Notes: generated from the letters alone by a model not told the origin. 64,000 bases of DNA from Streptomyces sp. NBC_01669 (GCF_026339735.1 NZ_JAPEQG010000001.1:5394001-5458000), one strand, 5' to 3'. Shown: positions 46,522 to 55,801, counted from the stretch's first letter. Numbers and translations are program-made.

Positions 46522-46822
46522 GGTGCGGATGTCCCTCCCGTGCAATCCCCCCGAGTTGCGGTGACAGCCTGCCAAATGTGCCAGTCGGTGGGGAAGCTGG
46601 GTCGGTGAAACGTGTCTGCGTGTCGCGGACAGTGGCCTGACCGACGCTTGTCCGTCACTCAGTCGTGACGGTTCGTGACCGAAGGGGAGGGGATGGCGGA
46701 AGAGAACCGGAAGGGAAGCGGAGGGGCGGGACCCCCTGTTGCGCCACCGCATAGGCTGTGCCTGGACCGTCCCCATGGGCAGGTCGGTCCTCACCAGACA
46801 GACGCAGCAGGGGGCAACCGCC
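46522..46822. other. Divergent gap in the deaminase-SUKH cluster
   Basis: 301 bp between the two arms of the cluster, presumably holding both promoters. GTGACGGTTCGTGACC near 46666 is a short imperfect repeat. No hexamers stand out by eye and no small gene is credible. Confidence 0.4.
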
Positions 46823-47812
46823 ATGACGACAGGTCGGCTCGGGCAGCAAGCCGCGCCACCGAACGCGGCCTACGCCGGGCAGGTCGTGCACTTCCCGGAC
46901 CCGGTCCGGGCGTCCCGCCACCCCAGAGGTGTGCGCGTGGACGAGAACGGCTGTCCGGTATTCGCGCCGTACGCACGCGCCGCCGCCGAGATCGCCGAGC
47001 CTCCGCAGGGCTTCGGCGTCGATGAGCTGCGGCTCACCGACTACGTCTCGGCCAACGCGGCGCTGGCGGCGAGCGGCCACGAACTGTGGGACACGATCCC
47101 GGCGGTCGCCACCCCGCACGGCTGGACCTGGCACCACGTGCCGGGAGGTCGGCGGATGGAGCTCGTCCCGGTCGAGGTCAAGGCGCTGCTCCGGCACCAC
47201 GGTGGTCTCGCGACCACCCCGGTCGACCAGAACAAGCGGGGCACGCGTCCGCTGCAGGAGACCCGGCCCGCGCACTTCCGGCTCCCGAAGGGCGCGGTCT
47301 CGGTCAGCGAGCAGCAGATCCAGGGCGTCGAGGAGGACCTCGGCTACCGGCTGCCGGGCGCGTACCGATCGTTCCTGAAGGCGGCGGGCGGCTCGGCCCC
47401 GGCCGGTGCGGCGCTCGACGCGGAGCTCGGTCTCCTGGTCGATCAGCCGTTCTTCACGGTGCGTGAAGAGGCCGCGGTGAACGACCTGGTGTACGTCAAC
47501 AAGTGCCTGCGTGACCACCTCACCAAGGACTACCTGGGCGTCGGCTTCGTCCAGGGCGGCATCCTCGCGGTGAAGGTCCGGGGCAACGGCGCCGGCTCGG
47601 TCTGGTTCTGCGCATACGACGATGCCCGGGACCAGGACGGCTGGAGCGTGCAGGAGCGCGTGGACCGGCTGCTGTTGCCCTGCGGTGCGGACTTCGACGC
47701 CTTCCTGCAGCGGCTGGCGGGCAACCCGCCGGAGCTGGAGACCGTGGCGAACCTGATGGTGGACGGCGGCTTCGCGCGGGCCGTCCCGGTGGAGGGGGGA
47801 GCGCAATGGTGA
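46823..47812 (+). CDS. SMI1/KNR4 (SUKH-1) domain protein
   Basis: 329-residue protein. The first 150 residues are a non-repetitive region (LTDYVSANAALAASGHELWD, GWTWHHVPGGRRMELVP) that may be a second domain. Residues about 165-300 are a SUKH-1 domain: VSEQQIQGVEEDLGYRLPGA, YRSFLKAAGG, then DYLGVGFVQGGILAVKVRG and VWFCAYDD. SUKH-1 proteins act as immunity or binding modules. The ATG at 46823 follows GGGGG by 7 nt. The last 7 nt overlap the start of the 845-residue fusion protein, so the two are translationally coupled. Confidence 0.85.
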   Translation: MTTGRLGQQAAPPNAAYAGQVVHFPDPVRASRHPRGVRVDENGCPVFAPYARAAAEIAEPPQGFGVDELRLTDYVSANAALAASGHELWDTIPAVATPHGWTWHHVPGGRRMELVPVEVKALLRHHGGLATTPVDQNKRGTRPLQETRPAHFRLPKGAVSVSEQQIQGVEEDLGYRLPGAYRSFLKAAGGSAPAGAALDAELGLLVDQPFFTVREEAAVNDLVYVNKCLRDHLTKDYLGVGFVQGGILAVKVRGNGAGSVWFCAYDDARDQDGWSVQERVDRLLLPCGADFDAFLQRLAGNPPELETVANLMVDGGFARAVPVEGGAQW

Positions 47813-50343
47813 CCTTTGCGCAGGCGCAGGAGCGCGCGGACGAGTGGGTCAACGGCGACGTGCCCGCCTACCAGCACCGCGAGGTGCGGGTCCGCGAGTT
47901 CGAGCTGGGCTTCGTGGTGTGGGCCGAGGACCGCGCGGAGGGCCCCGTCTCGGACGGTGGCCGGCAGCGGCTGGTGATCGCCCGCGACAGCGGTGAGGCG
48001 ACGCTCTGGCCCGGACTGCCGGTGGGTGAGGTGATCCGGCGGTACGAGGAGGAGTACGGCACGGTCGCCGCCGTCCCGGCCCCGGTGCCGCCGCCGGCGC
48101 GCGTCGACCTGAATCAGACGTCATTCCTGCTGAGCCCGCCGGAGTGGCTCCAGGAAGCGGCGGACAAGCTCGGGATCCCGGACCGGCGGGGCGAGCGCGA
48201 CGGGAACCCTCTCTCCGCGCCTTCCTCTTCTCCTGCACCTTCCGCTTCTTCCGTTCCCGCGCAGGCGGCCCCTTCCGGGACGCCGTCCGGCGGGCCGCCG
48301 TGGCAGGGCGCCGGTGCGCAGGACGAGCACGAGCCCACCGCCCCCGACGGCGTTCCGGCCTCCTCGCCGAACGTGCCCACCGGGGCCACCCCGTGGGCCG
48401 GGACCGACACCAACGCGGACTCCGACGACGCGGCGGTCGCGCTGCCGGCCACCGTGTTCGCGCCGCCGCTCTCGGGCGCCGATGACGACGGCACCCCGCC
48501 GCCGGTGGTCTCCGCGGATGCGCCGACCGCGCTGATGTCGGGCGGCAGCCAGCTGCCCCGGACGGCGATCGCCCCTGGCCTGAACCCGCAGGGTCCGGGT
48601 GCACCCGGGGTTCCCGGGAGCGGTGACATCGCCGACGCCACCACCAGTAAGGCCACGGTGCCGCCGCGCGGTGCGCGCGGTGGCGGGTCGACCACTCCGT
48701 CGCCGCCCGGCGTCCCCGGCACGCCGGGCGCCAGGCCGGGGGCGCCCGTGCCGCCGTCCTCGGGTCCGGGCGCGCCCGGCGCCCCGGCGGGCGGGTATCT
48801 GCCGACGCAGCTCGTCTCGCAGGTCGGCCCGCCCGGTGCACCTCAGCCCCCCGCACCTCCCGGACCTCCCGGACCTCCGGCACCTCCCGGACCTCCTGGG
48901 TCGACGCCGCCGCCCGGTGGCGGCTTCGACCACGCCGCGACCATGCTCGCCGACCCGAGCATGGCTGGCCCGAGCGCGCCCAGGCCCCCCGGCCCGCCCG
49001 GTGCCCCGCAGCCTCCTGCCCCGCCCGGACCTCCCGGATCCACCCCGCCCCCGCCGGGTGGCGGAGTGCATCAGGCAGCGACGATGTTCGCCGACCCGAG
49101 CATGGGTGGCCCGAGCGCGCCCAGGCCCCCCGGCCCGCCCGGTGCCCCGCAGCCTCCTGCCCCGCCCGGACCTCCCGGATCCACCCCGCCCCCGCCCGGT
49201 GGTGGCGCGCACCATGCCGCCACGATGCTCGCGGGACCTGCCCAGGTCGGCCCGCCCGGTCCGCCCGGGGCCCCCGGCATGCCGCCGGGTGGCGTCCCCG
49301 GTCCCGTACCACCGAATCCGCACACCCCGCCGCCCCCGGCGTACGGCTATCCGCAGCCGCCGGCCGGTCAGCCGACCGTCGGCCCCGGTTACCAGGCCGT
49401 GCTGCGCTTCCGTGCGCCCGACGGCAGCGAGCAGCAGCTGATCCGCCGCTCGGCGCCCGGCACCCCGCACCCCGAGTGGCAGATGCTGCACGAGCTGCGG
49501 GCCATGAACGTGCCACCGCAGCAGGTCATCGAGCTCCACACCGAGCTGGAGTCCTGCGAGCTGCCCGGTGGCTACTGTGCGCGGATGATCCGGGAGACCT
49601 GGCCGCAGGTGCGGATCACCAGCGTCGCCCCGTACGGCACCGACCACGCCAGCCGTCAGCAGGGCATGCAGCATCTGCTCACCCATCAGGGTGAGCTGCA
49701 CCAGGTCGCGGACGGTCCGGCGCGCCCGGCGCCGGTGCGGGCCCCGCTGCCGCAGATGCCGCCCGCGATGCCGATCCCGCCGGAGGCCATCGCGGAGGAG
49801 CTGTTGCAGGCCTTCGGGCCGCAGGGCGTGCTCCGTTTCGACCAGCGCGCGGTGTCCCGCCAGGGCGTGCCCGAGATCGTGGCGCGGACGCTGGTGTGGG
49901 CGGGTCTGCCCGCCGACTTCGGGCCGTTCTTCTGGGCGCAGCCGGGGCAGCCGGTGGTGCCGACACTGGCCGAACTGGCCGCGCAGCGCCAGGTTCAGCC
50001 GGCCACCGACGCGGGGTCGTATCTCGTCATGGGGTCCGACTTCGGGCGGGCGATCTGTGTCCAGTACGGCACGGCGAACATCGTGGCCGTGCCGGTGGAG
50101 GCGGGGCCCGGCGGGCAGCCGGTGCCGCCGCAGTTCGTGAACACCGGCCTGCCGGAGTTCACGCGCTCGATGGCGCTCCTCGGCCGGATGTGGCGGCTCC
50201 GCTTCGGTCTCAACCCGGAGCAGGCGGGCCGCTGGACGGTCGACTTCCAGGCGCAGTTGGTGGCACTGGACCCGGCGGCGCTCGCGTCGCCGGAGAGCTG
50301 GTGGTCGGTGCTGCTGGAGCAGATGTGGGACGGCCTGATCTGA
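47806..50343 (+). CDS. Imm35/YrhB-like - collagen-like linker - deaminase-like - SUKH-4-like fusion protein
   Basis: 845-residue protein. Residues 1-90 (FAQAQERADEWVN, FELGFVVWAEDR, ATLWPGLPVGEVIRRYEEEYG) match the YrhB/Imm35 immunity fold. Residues about 90-520 are Pro/Gly/Ala-rich and collagen-like, with a 47-residue tandem repeat. Residues about 525-620 form a deaminase-like domain of the XOO_2897 type: HPE (555-557) with Cys584 and Cys591 as probable zinc ligands. Residues about 660-845 resemble SUKH-4. There is no signal peptide or membrane segment. A toxin-like domain sits between two immunity-like domains in one chain. The ATG at 47806 overlaps the SUKH-1 stop; a GTG at 47809 is equally possible. 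Confidence 0.78.
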   Translation: MVTFAQAQERADEWVNGDVPAYQHREVRVREFELGFVVWAEDRAEGPVSDGGRQRLVIARDSGEATLWPGLPVGEVIRRYEEEYGTVAAVPAPVPPPARVDLNQTSFLLSPPEWLQEAADKLGIPDRRGERDGNPLSAPSSSPAPSASSVPAQAAPSGTPSGGPPWQGAGAQDEHEPTAPDGVPASSPNVPTGATPWAGTDTNADSDDAAVALPATVFAPPLSGADDDGTPPPVVSADAPTALMSGGSQLPRTAIAPGLNPQGPGAPGVPGSGDIADATTSKATVPPRGARGGGSTTPSPPGVPGTPGARPGAPVPPSSGPGAPGAPAGGYLPTQLVSQVGPPGAPQPPAPPGPPGPPAPPGPPGSTPPPGGGFDHAATMLADPSMAGPSAPRPPGPPGAPQPPAPPGPPGSTPPPPGGGVHQAATMFADPSMGGPSAPRPPGPPGAPQPPAPPGPPGSTPPPPGGGAHHAATMLAGPAQVGPPGPPGAPGMPPGGVPGPVPPNPHTPPPPAYGYPQPPAGQPTVGPGYQAVLRFRAPDGSEQQLIRRSAPGTPHPEWQMLHELRAMNVPPQQVIELHTELESCELPGGYCARMIRETWPQVRITSVAPYGTDHASRQQGMQHLLTHQGELHQVADGPARPAPVRAPLPQMPPAMPIPPEAIAEELLQAFGPQGVLRFDQRAVSRQGVPEIVARTLVWAGLPADFGPFFWAQPGQPVVPTLAELAAQRQVQPATDAGSYLVMGSDFGRAICVQYGTANIVAVPVEAGPGGQPVPPQFVNTGLPEFTRSMALLGRMWRLRFGLNPEQAGRWTVDFQAQLVALDPAALASPESWWSVLLEQMWDGLI
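48937..49218 (+). repeat. Two 141-bp tandem repeats within the fusion gene
   Basis: Near-identical 141-bp (47-codon) units at 48937-49077 and 49078-49218. Each encodes ADPSM, GPSAPRPPGPPGAPQ and GSTPPPPGGG segments, with partial copies on both sides. In frame, so copy number can vary without breaking the gene. Confidence 0.85.
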
Positions 50344-50378
50344 TCTGATCTGATCCGACCCGATCTGCCGAGCACGAG

Positions 50379-50409
50379 GCGCCCGGACCCCGTCAGGGGA
50401 TCCGGGCGC
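50379..50409 (+). terminator. Terminator after the fusion gene
   Basis: GCGCCCGGA-CCCC-GTCA-GGGG-A-TCCGGGCGC: 13 paired bases with a single bulged A, followed by TCTGTTG. It lies 35 nt after the stop. Confidence 0.8.
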
Positions 50410-50533
50410 TCTGTTGTATGTGACACCTGTCGCTTCCCTCGGGAAACCACCGAATGGATTCGGACTTCTCTGCCAATTGCCGCATCCTTGACGTATTGCT
50501 TGGTGGTCGGAGAGTCGGAGAGAGGCTTCAAGG

Positions 50534-51427
50534 ATGAGTGCTGCACCGGTGTCCGCGTACGGCTTCGTCGTGGTGCGAGGACGTGGCTACCGCCCGGAGC
50601 AGGTGGACGGGAGAGCGGCCGATCTGTCGGCGGAGCGGGACAAGGCGTGGGAGAAGGTGTCCCGGCTGACCGCGCTGGCGGAGGAGCTGGAGGCCGAGTC
50701 GGCACGGCTGGCCGAGGTCGTCGCCACGCTCGCCCCGCCGACGTACGCCTCGCTCGGCGAGCGGGCCCAGGAGATCCTGGCGCTCGCCGACGCGGAGGCG
50801 CAGGCCGTGCGCGGCACTGCGCAGGAGGAGGCGCAGGCGCTGCGGGACGCGGCGGACGCGGCGGCCCGTCAGCTCCGCGGCCATGCCCGGGCGGACTCCG
50901 ACGCCCTCCGGTCGGCCGCCGGGTCCCACGCCGACGAGACGGTGGCCGCGGCGCAGCAGAGCGCCGACTCCACGCTCGCCGCTGCCCGCAAGGAAGCCGG
51001 TGAGGCGCGCGACCAGGCGGAGGCCGCGATGGCGGAGACCCGCCGCCGTACCGCGAGCGTGCTGGCCAACCAGAAGCACGAGCACATCGAGCGGTGGAAG
51101 ACCGCCGAACGCGAACTGGCGGCTGCCGAAGCGGCCCAGGCCGCGCGGCACGACGAGCTGACCGACCGGGCGGAGGCCCGGCTGGCCGAGGCGCGCCGGG
51201 CCCTGTCGGAGGCCGAGGAGGCGGCGCGGCACGGCCAGGAGGACGCCGAGGCGCAGGCCGCCGAGCTGATCGCGGCGGCCAGGGTGCGCGAGGAGCGGGT
51301 GATCCGGGAGACCGAGCGGATCCTGCGGGAGCACGAGGAGGGCCGCGAGGAGGTGCAGGCGCACATGGCGCACGTACGCAACTCGCTCGCGGCGCTCACC
51401 GGGCGTGTGGCGCCCGCGGAGAATTGA
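50534..51427 (+). CDS. DivIVA-like coiled-coil protein
   Basis: 297-residue protein that is nearly all alpha-helical coiled coil rich in Ala, Glu and Arg. The first 45 residues (YGFVVVRGRGYRPEQVDGRA) resemble the DivIVA-type N-terminus found in Streptomyces polarity and cytoskeleton proteins and in proteins misnamed cellulose-binding. It has heptad-like runs from about 25 to 285, with a KHEHIERWKTAE break near 175. A structural or scaffolding role at hyphal tips is plausible. ATG at 50534 with GAGAGG about 9 nt upstream. It follows the terminator of the deaminase-SUKH cluster, so probably a separate unit. Confidence 0.8.
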   Translation: MSAAPVSAYGFVVVRGRGYRPEQVDGRAADLSAERDKAWEKVSRLTALAEELEAESARLAEVVATLAPPTYASLGERAQEILALADAEAQAVRGTAQEEAQALRDAADAAARQLRGHARADSDALRSAAGSHADETVAAAQQSADSTLAAARKEAGEARDQAEAAMAETRRRTASVLANQKHEHIERWKTAERELAAAEAAQAARHDELTDRAEARLAEARRALSEAEEAARHGQEDAEAQAAELIAAARVREERVIRETERILREHEEGREEVQAHMAHVRNSLAALTGRVAPAEN

Positions 51428-51909
51428 TCCGTATACCTGCGGCGGCAGTTCGGGCGGCCTGCCCGGGTGGCGCCCGGACCGGACTCAGGGGGCAGGCTCA
51501 TTCCCGGGCCCAGGTGCCGGGGCGGCTTGGGCGTCGCGCGTGGACGCGGATCCGGTGTCGACGTCCGGGCCGGGGGCGCCCTCCGCGTCCGGCCCGGGCA
51601 TGTCCTGCGCCATCGAAGGCTTTCGGGGACGTGGCGGCGGGGTGGGCCGGTCTTCCTGGCCGAGGTTCTCGTGTCCCGAACCGACGTGTCCCGGTCCGTG
51701 GATGTGTCCGGCCTCATGCGTACCGACGTCTTCTGCGGCGGACTGTGCAGGGCTGGGGCGCGAGGACAGGGGAACAGCGCCGGGCTCCGGCCGATGACAC
51801 CACCGGCGACTTGGCGCAGACGGATGAAGCAGTCGCCGACGGCACAGGCGCCGCTGTGGCTCGTACATGACGGCGGCGCCGGGACGGACATGGCCGACGG
51901 CGGCGGTGT
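51428..51909. other. 482-bp gap between convergent genes
   Basis: A minus-strand frame (51485-51949) is open and encodes a His/Pro/Gly-rich sequence. Its third-position GC is only about 80 percent by rough count, it has no clear ribosome-binding site and it resembles nothing known, so no gene is called. No strong terminator hairpin was noticed. Confidence 0.4.
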
Positions 51910-53529
51910 TCAGCGGCGGGAGGCAGGCGGCGCGCCCGCCAGGATCCACGGCTCCTCGGCCTCGTACAACCGGCGTTCCTCGGCCGCCGTACGCCCGCCG
52001 AGCACCGTGCCCAGCCAGCCCGACAGGAAACCGACCGGGATCGACACGAGCCCGGTCGTGGTGAACGGGAACCAGTTGAAGTCGTGTCCGGGGAAGACCG
52101 TCCCGGGTGAACCCGAGACCAGGTTCGTGCCGGTGATCAGCACGAGGACGGCGACGGTGCCGCCGATGAGGGTGCAGAGCAGTCCGGTACGGGTGAAGCG
52201 TCGCCAGAACATGCTGTAGACGAGCGCCGGGGACAGCGCCGACGCCCCGATGCAGAAGGAGAGCGTCACCAGCGCCTGGAGGTTCCAGTGCCGGGCCAGG
52301 ACGGCGAGCGTGGTGGCGACCAGACCGACACCGACCGCGGCTGCCTGTGCCGTGCCCATCTCGATGCGACCCTCGACCGGCCCCTTGTCCCGGTTGCGTA
52401 TCCCGTGCAGTCCGTGGGCGAACAGGTCGTGGGCCAGGGAGTTCGCACAGGCCAGGATCATGCCGGCGACCGAGGCGAGCAGGGTCAGGAAGATGGCCGT
52501 CGTCATCATGGTGACGACCAGCGCGCCGAGCTCACCGCTGCCCGCCACGGCGCCGCTGACCTGCAGGATCGAACCGTTACCCTGTGCTCCGGCGGCCACG
52601 ATGAGGTTGTGGCCGACCAGTGCCGCCGCACCGAAACCGATCACGGTGAGCAGCAGGCAGAGCCCTGCGACCACCGAGACCGCCCAGGAGAGCGAGCGGC
52701 GGACGGACTGTGCGCTGCGGGCGCTCGACATACGCATGGTGATGTGCGGGAGACAGGCGGCGCCGAGCACCACGGTCAGTTCGGAGCTGACCATGTCGAG
52801 CCCGCTGCCGCCGAACTGCAGCCCCGACTGCAGATAGGCCACCCCGGCCCCGCTTCCCTGCTGGGCGGCGGTGAGCAGGGCGCCGGTCGACCAGTCGAAG
52901 CGGTTCATGACCAGGAGGGAGATGGTGAGACAGGCGGCCACGAGGACGACCGTCTTGACGATCTGGATCAGGGCCGTACCCTTCATCCCGCCGATCGCCG
53001 CATAGCTGATCATCACGATGCCGAGCACGATGATCGAGCCGGTGCGGAATCCGGAACTGTCGAACCCGAGGATGAACGCCAGAAGATCGCCGCTGCCCGC
53101 GAGCTGAACGACCATCAGCGGGACGAGCGCGGCAAGGGTGACACCACACGCGGCGATGCGGACCGCGCGGCCGGGGGCGCGGCGGGTGAGCATGTCGCCC
53201 ATGGTGAACCGGCCCGCGTTGCGCAGCGGTTCGGCCAGCAGGAACATCAGCAGGACGAGCGAGAGGGTGGTGCTCAGGGCGAGCACGAGCCCGTCGTAGC
53301 CGGTGAGGGCGATGATCCCGGTGGTACCGAGGAGGGTCGCCGCGGAGAGGTAGTCACCGGCGATGGCGAGGCCGTTGCGGATGGGGGAGAGCGAGCGGTA
53401 GCCGGTGTAGAACTCGTCGAGGTCGTCGCGGTCCGGTCCCGTCATCACACAGAGCAGCAGGGTGACGGAGGCCACGGCGATGAAGGCCACCAGGGACATC
53501 GTCTGTGCGGACTCGTCGAATCCGTTCAT
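51910..53529 (-). CDS. Sodium:solute symporter, acetate/cation (ActP-like) type
   Basis: 539-residue transporter with about 13 helices. DEFYTGYRSLSPIRNGLAIAGDYLSAATLLG is the SSS-family start; ISYAAIGGMKGTALIQIVKT and SFCIGASALSPALVYSMFW are typical of ActP-like cation/acetate symporters. It is probably driven by Na+ and takes up short monocarboxylates. The start overlaps the stop of the DUF485 gene by 4 nt, the standard yjcH-actP coupling. Substrate is by family analogy. Confidence 0.9.
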   Translation of the reverse strand: MNGFDESAQTMSLVAFIAVASVTLLLCVMTGPDRDDLDEFYTGYRSLSPIRNGLAIAGDYLSAATLLGTTGIIALTGYDGLVLALSTTLSLVLLMFLLAEPLRNAGRFTMGDMLTRRAPGRAVRIAACGVTLAALVPLMVVQLAGSGDLLAFILGFDSSGFRTGSIIVLGIVMISYAAIGGMKGTALIQIVKTVVLVAACLTISLLVMNRFDWSTGALLTAAQQGSGAGVAYLQSGLQFGGSGLDMVSSELTVVLGAACLPHITMRMSSARSAQSVRRSLSWAVSVVAGLCLLLTVIGFGAAALVGHNLIVAAGAQGNGSILQVSGAVAGSGELGALVVTMMTTAIFLTLLASVAGMILACANSLAHDLFAHGLHGIRNRDKGPVEGRIEMGTAQAAAVGVGLVATTLAVLARHWNLQALVTLSFCIGASALSPALVYSMFWRRFTRTGLLCTLIGGTVAVLVLITGTNLVSGSPGTVFPGHDFNWFPFTTTGLVSIPVGFLSGWLGTVLGGRTAAEERRLYEAEEPWILAGAPPASRR

Positions 53530-54011
53530 CGGACCGCTCCTGTTCTGCGGAGTTCTGCGGAGAGCGGATCGACCACGCGCCGGGCGGTCCGCTCGTACAG
53601 GGCGATCGCGAGCAGGGTCACCGGGAGCTGGCACAGACCGAGTGCCAGGCCGGTGGTGAGGCCGCCGCCGAGAGGGTGGGTCATCAGGCCCGGCGCGAAG
53701 CCGGACAGCAGGAGGAAGAGCGTGAAGAAGCCGAGTGCGGTCAGCGTCGCGCCGCGCCGCAGTACGCGGTAGGCGGCGCGCAGTCTGCGCAGATCGCTGT
53801 GGTGGCCGGGGGCGGGGACGGGCGTGACGGGCGGACTGGGCCAACGGGGTGGTGCGGCGGGCGCGGACCTTTGCCAGGGCAGCAGGAAGCCGGGGTCCTG
53901 GGGAGGCTGGTACTGCGGCCGGTGGGACGGCTGCGGCCGTTCGTGGCGGGGCGGGTACGGGGGGCGGCGCGGCGGCTGGGACGGGGAGGCGTGCGGAGGC
54001 TCGTACGACAT
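53526..54011 (-). CDS. DUF485 membrane protein (YjcH-like)
   Basis: 161-residue protein. The first 70 residues are a Pro/Arg-rich cytoplasmic tail. The DUF485 domain follows (LRRLRAAYRVLRRGATLTALGFFTLFLLLSGFAPGLM), with two membrane helices and YERTARRVVDPL at the end. Such proteins are always paired with acetate-type symporters and probably help them. ATG at 54011; 4-nt overlap with the symporter. A 170-bp gap separates it from the exporter gene upstream of which nothing else was seen. Confidence 0.87.
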   Translation of the reverse strand: MSYEPPHASPSQPPRRPPYPPRHERPQPSHRPQYQPPQDPGFLLPWQRSAPAAPPRWPSPPVTPVPAPGHHSDLRRLRAAYRVLRRGATLTALGFFTLFLLLSGFAPGLMTHPLGGGLTTGLALGLCQLPVTLLAIALYERTARRVVDPLSAELRRTGAVR

Positions 54012-54182
54012 CGGGATGCTGCTCCTTGCATGGCTCGGGTCCGGTGACGGACTGCAAGGCAGAAGCGCGTGTGCGCTATCGGAAGCGCGTACGTTACTCG
54101 CGAGTATCCTCGCTGGGGAGGGGTTGGCCCGAACTACCTGCGGTAACTCTTCAGTTGTCTACGGGACAGCCCTGAGCTCCTC

Positions 54183-55801
54183 TTAGTCCCGGGGCGCTTC
54201 GGTGCTGCTCACGGCGGCGGTTCCGGCGACGGCATCGGTGTTCTCGGTGAGGATCGGGAAGCGGCGTGGCGCCACGAAGACCAGCACCAGCAGCGCCACC
54301 GCCGCGGCCACCGCGGCCCCGACGTACACCTGGTCGACAGCGGCGTCGACGGCCCGCCGCAGATGGTCCGTCGCGGCGGCGGAGAGCGCGCCCGGGTCGT
54401 CCAGTGCGTGGGAGATCGCGTCCAGGCCGCCCTGCAGCCCGGGGGCGGGCGCGTCCGCGAGCCGGGAGGCGAGGACCCCGTTGGCGACGGCGCCGAAGAG
54501 CGCGGCGCCCAGACTCTGGCCCACCTGGCGGCAGAACAGTACGGAAGCCGTCGTCGTACCGCGTTCGGACCAGCCGACCGTCGACTGGACCCCGACGATC
54601 AGCGGCAGTTGGAACAGCCCCAGCGCCGCGCCCAGCAGCAGCATGATCAGGGCCGGCTGCCAGGGCTCGCCGGGGTACGGCAGCAGCGGGAACGAGAGCA
54701 GGATCAGCAGGGCGCAGCCCATGCCGATGATCGCGGTGCGGCGGAAGCCGATGCGGTTGTAGACCCGGTTGGAGAGGGCCGCCGACACCGGCCAGCTCAG
54801 CGTCATCACGGAGAGCACGAAACCGGCGGCGATCGGGCCGAGGCCGAGCACCGACTGGGCGTACGTCGGCAGGAAGACCGTCGGGGCGACCATCAGCAGC
54901 CCCATCGCACCCAGGGCCAGATTGACCGAGGCGATGGTCCGCCTGCGCCACACCCAGCCCGGGATGATCGGGTCGGCGGCGCGCCGCTCGATGACGACGG
55001 TCAGCACGGCGAGGACCGCGCTCGCGGCCAGCAGGCCGAGCGACGGCGCGGAGAGCCAGGGCCAGGCGACCCCGCCCTGGACGAGCGCGGTCAGCAGCAG
55101 GGCGCCGGTCGCGAAGACGGCGAGGGCGCCCGCCCAGTCGATCCGTGGCCGTGGCGCACCGGCTCCGCGGGGGCGGGACGGCTCGTGGAGGTGGCGCACG
55201 ACCAGCCAGAGCGCGAGCGCCCCGACCGGCAGATTGATCAGGAAGATCCACCGCCAGTCGGCGTACGCGGCGAGCAGCCCGCCGATCACCGGTCCGGCGA
55301 CGGCGGACGTGGCCCAGACAGTGGACAACTTGGCCTGGATCCGCGGGCGTTCCTTGAGCGGGTAGAGGTCGGCGGCGATCGTCTGCACCGTGCCCCCTGC
55401 AGCGCCCCGCCGCCGAGCCCCTGGACGACCCGGAAGGCGATGAGCGCGGCCATGTTCCAGGCGGCGGCGCAGAGGACCGAGCCGACCAGGAAGAGGATGA
55501 TGCCGGCGATCAGGACCGGTTTGCGGCCGAACGTGTCGGAGAGCTTCCCGTAGACCGGCAGAGTGACGGTGACGGCCAGCAGATAGCCGGAGAAGAGCCA
55601 GGAGAAGACGGCGAAGCCGCCGAGATCGCCGACGATCTGCGGGACGGCGGTGGAGACGATGGTGCCGTCGATGGCCGCCAGCGCCATGCCGAGCATCAGC
55701 GCGGCCACGACGGGGCCGCGGCCCCGGGGCGCGGGCGGGGAGGGGGCGGGGTCCACTCCGGACCCCGATATCGCTTCGGTGTCGCCGACCGAGCCGCTCA
55801 T
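54183..55801 (-). pseudogene. DHA2-type (EmrB/QacA) MFS exporter, frameshifted
   Basis: The full product would be about 539 residues with 14 helices. The N-terminus (MSGSVGDTEAISG through AAIDGTIVSTAVPQIVGDLG, KLSDTFGRKPVLIAG, FRVVQGLGGGALQG) is in one frame from ATG 55801 (GAAGGG 6 nt upstream). The rest, from GTVQTIAADLYPLKERPRIQ to the stop at 54183, is in another. The break is in the five-C run 55393-55397 (plus strand); one more C would restore GALQGGTVQTI. Read literally the N-terminal fragment ends at 55286. No other damage is seen, so either a fresh mutation or a sequencing indel. The family exports drugs and antiseptics by proton antiport. Confidence 0.88.

Noticed and set aside
48937..49218. 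CRISPR-like repeats
   Set aside because: Repeats are 141 bp, in frame and part of a protein linker, without spacers. The 21-bp repeats at 38206-38286 are likewise coding. No CRISPR array was found.
51485..51949. Possible small minus-strand gene after the symporter
   Set aside because: His/Pro-rich, lower third-position GC than neighbours, no ribosome-binding site and no recognisable domain.
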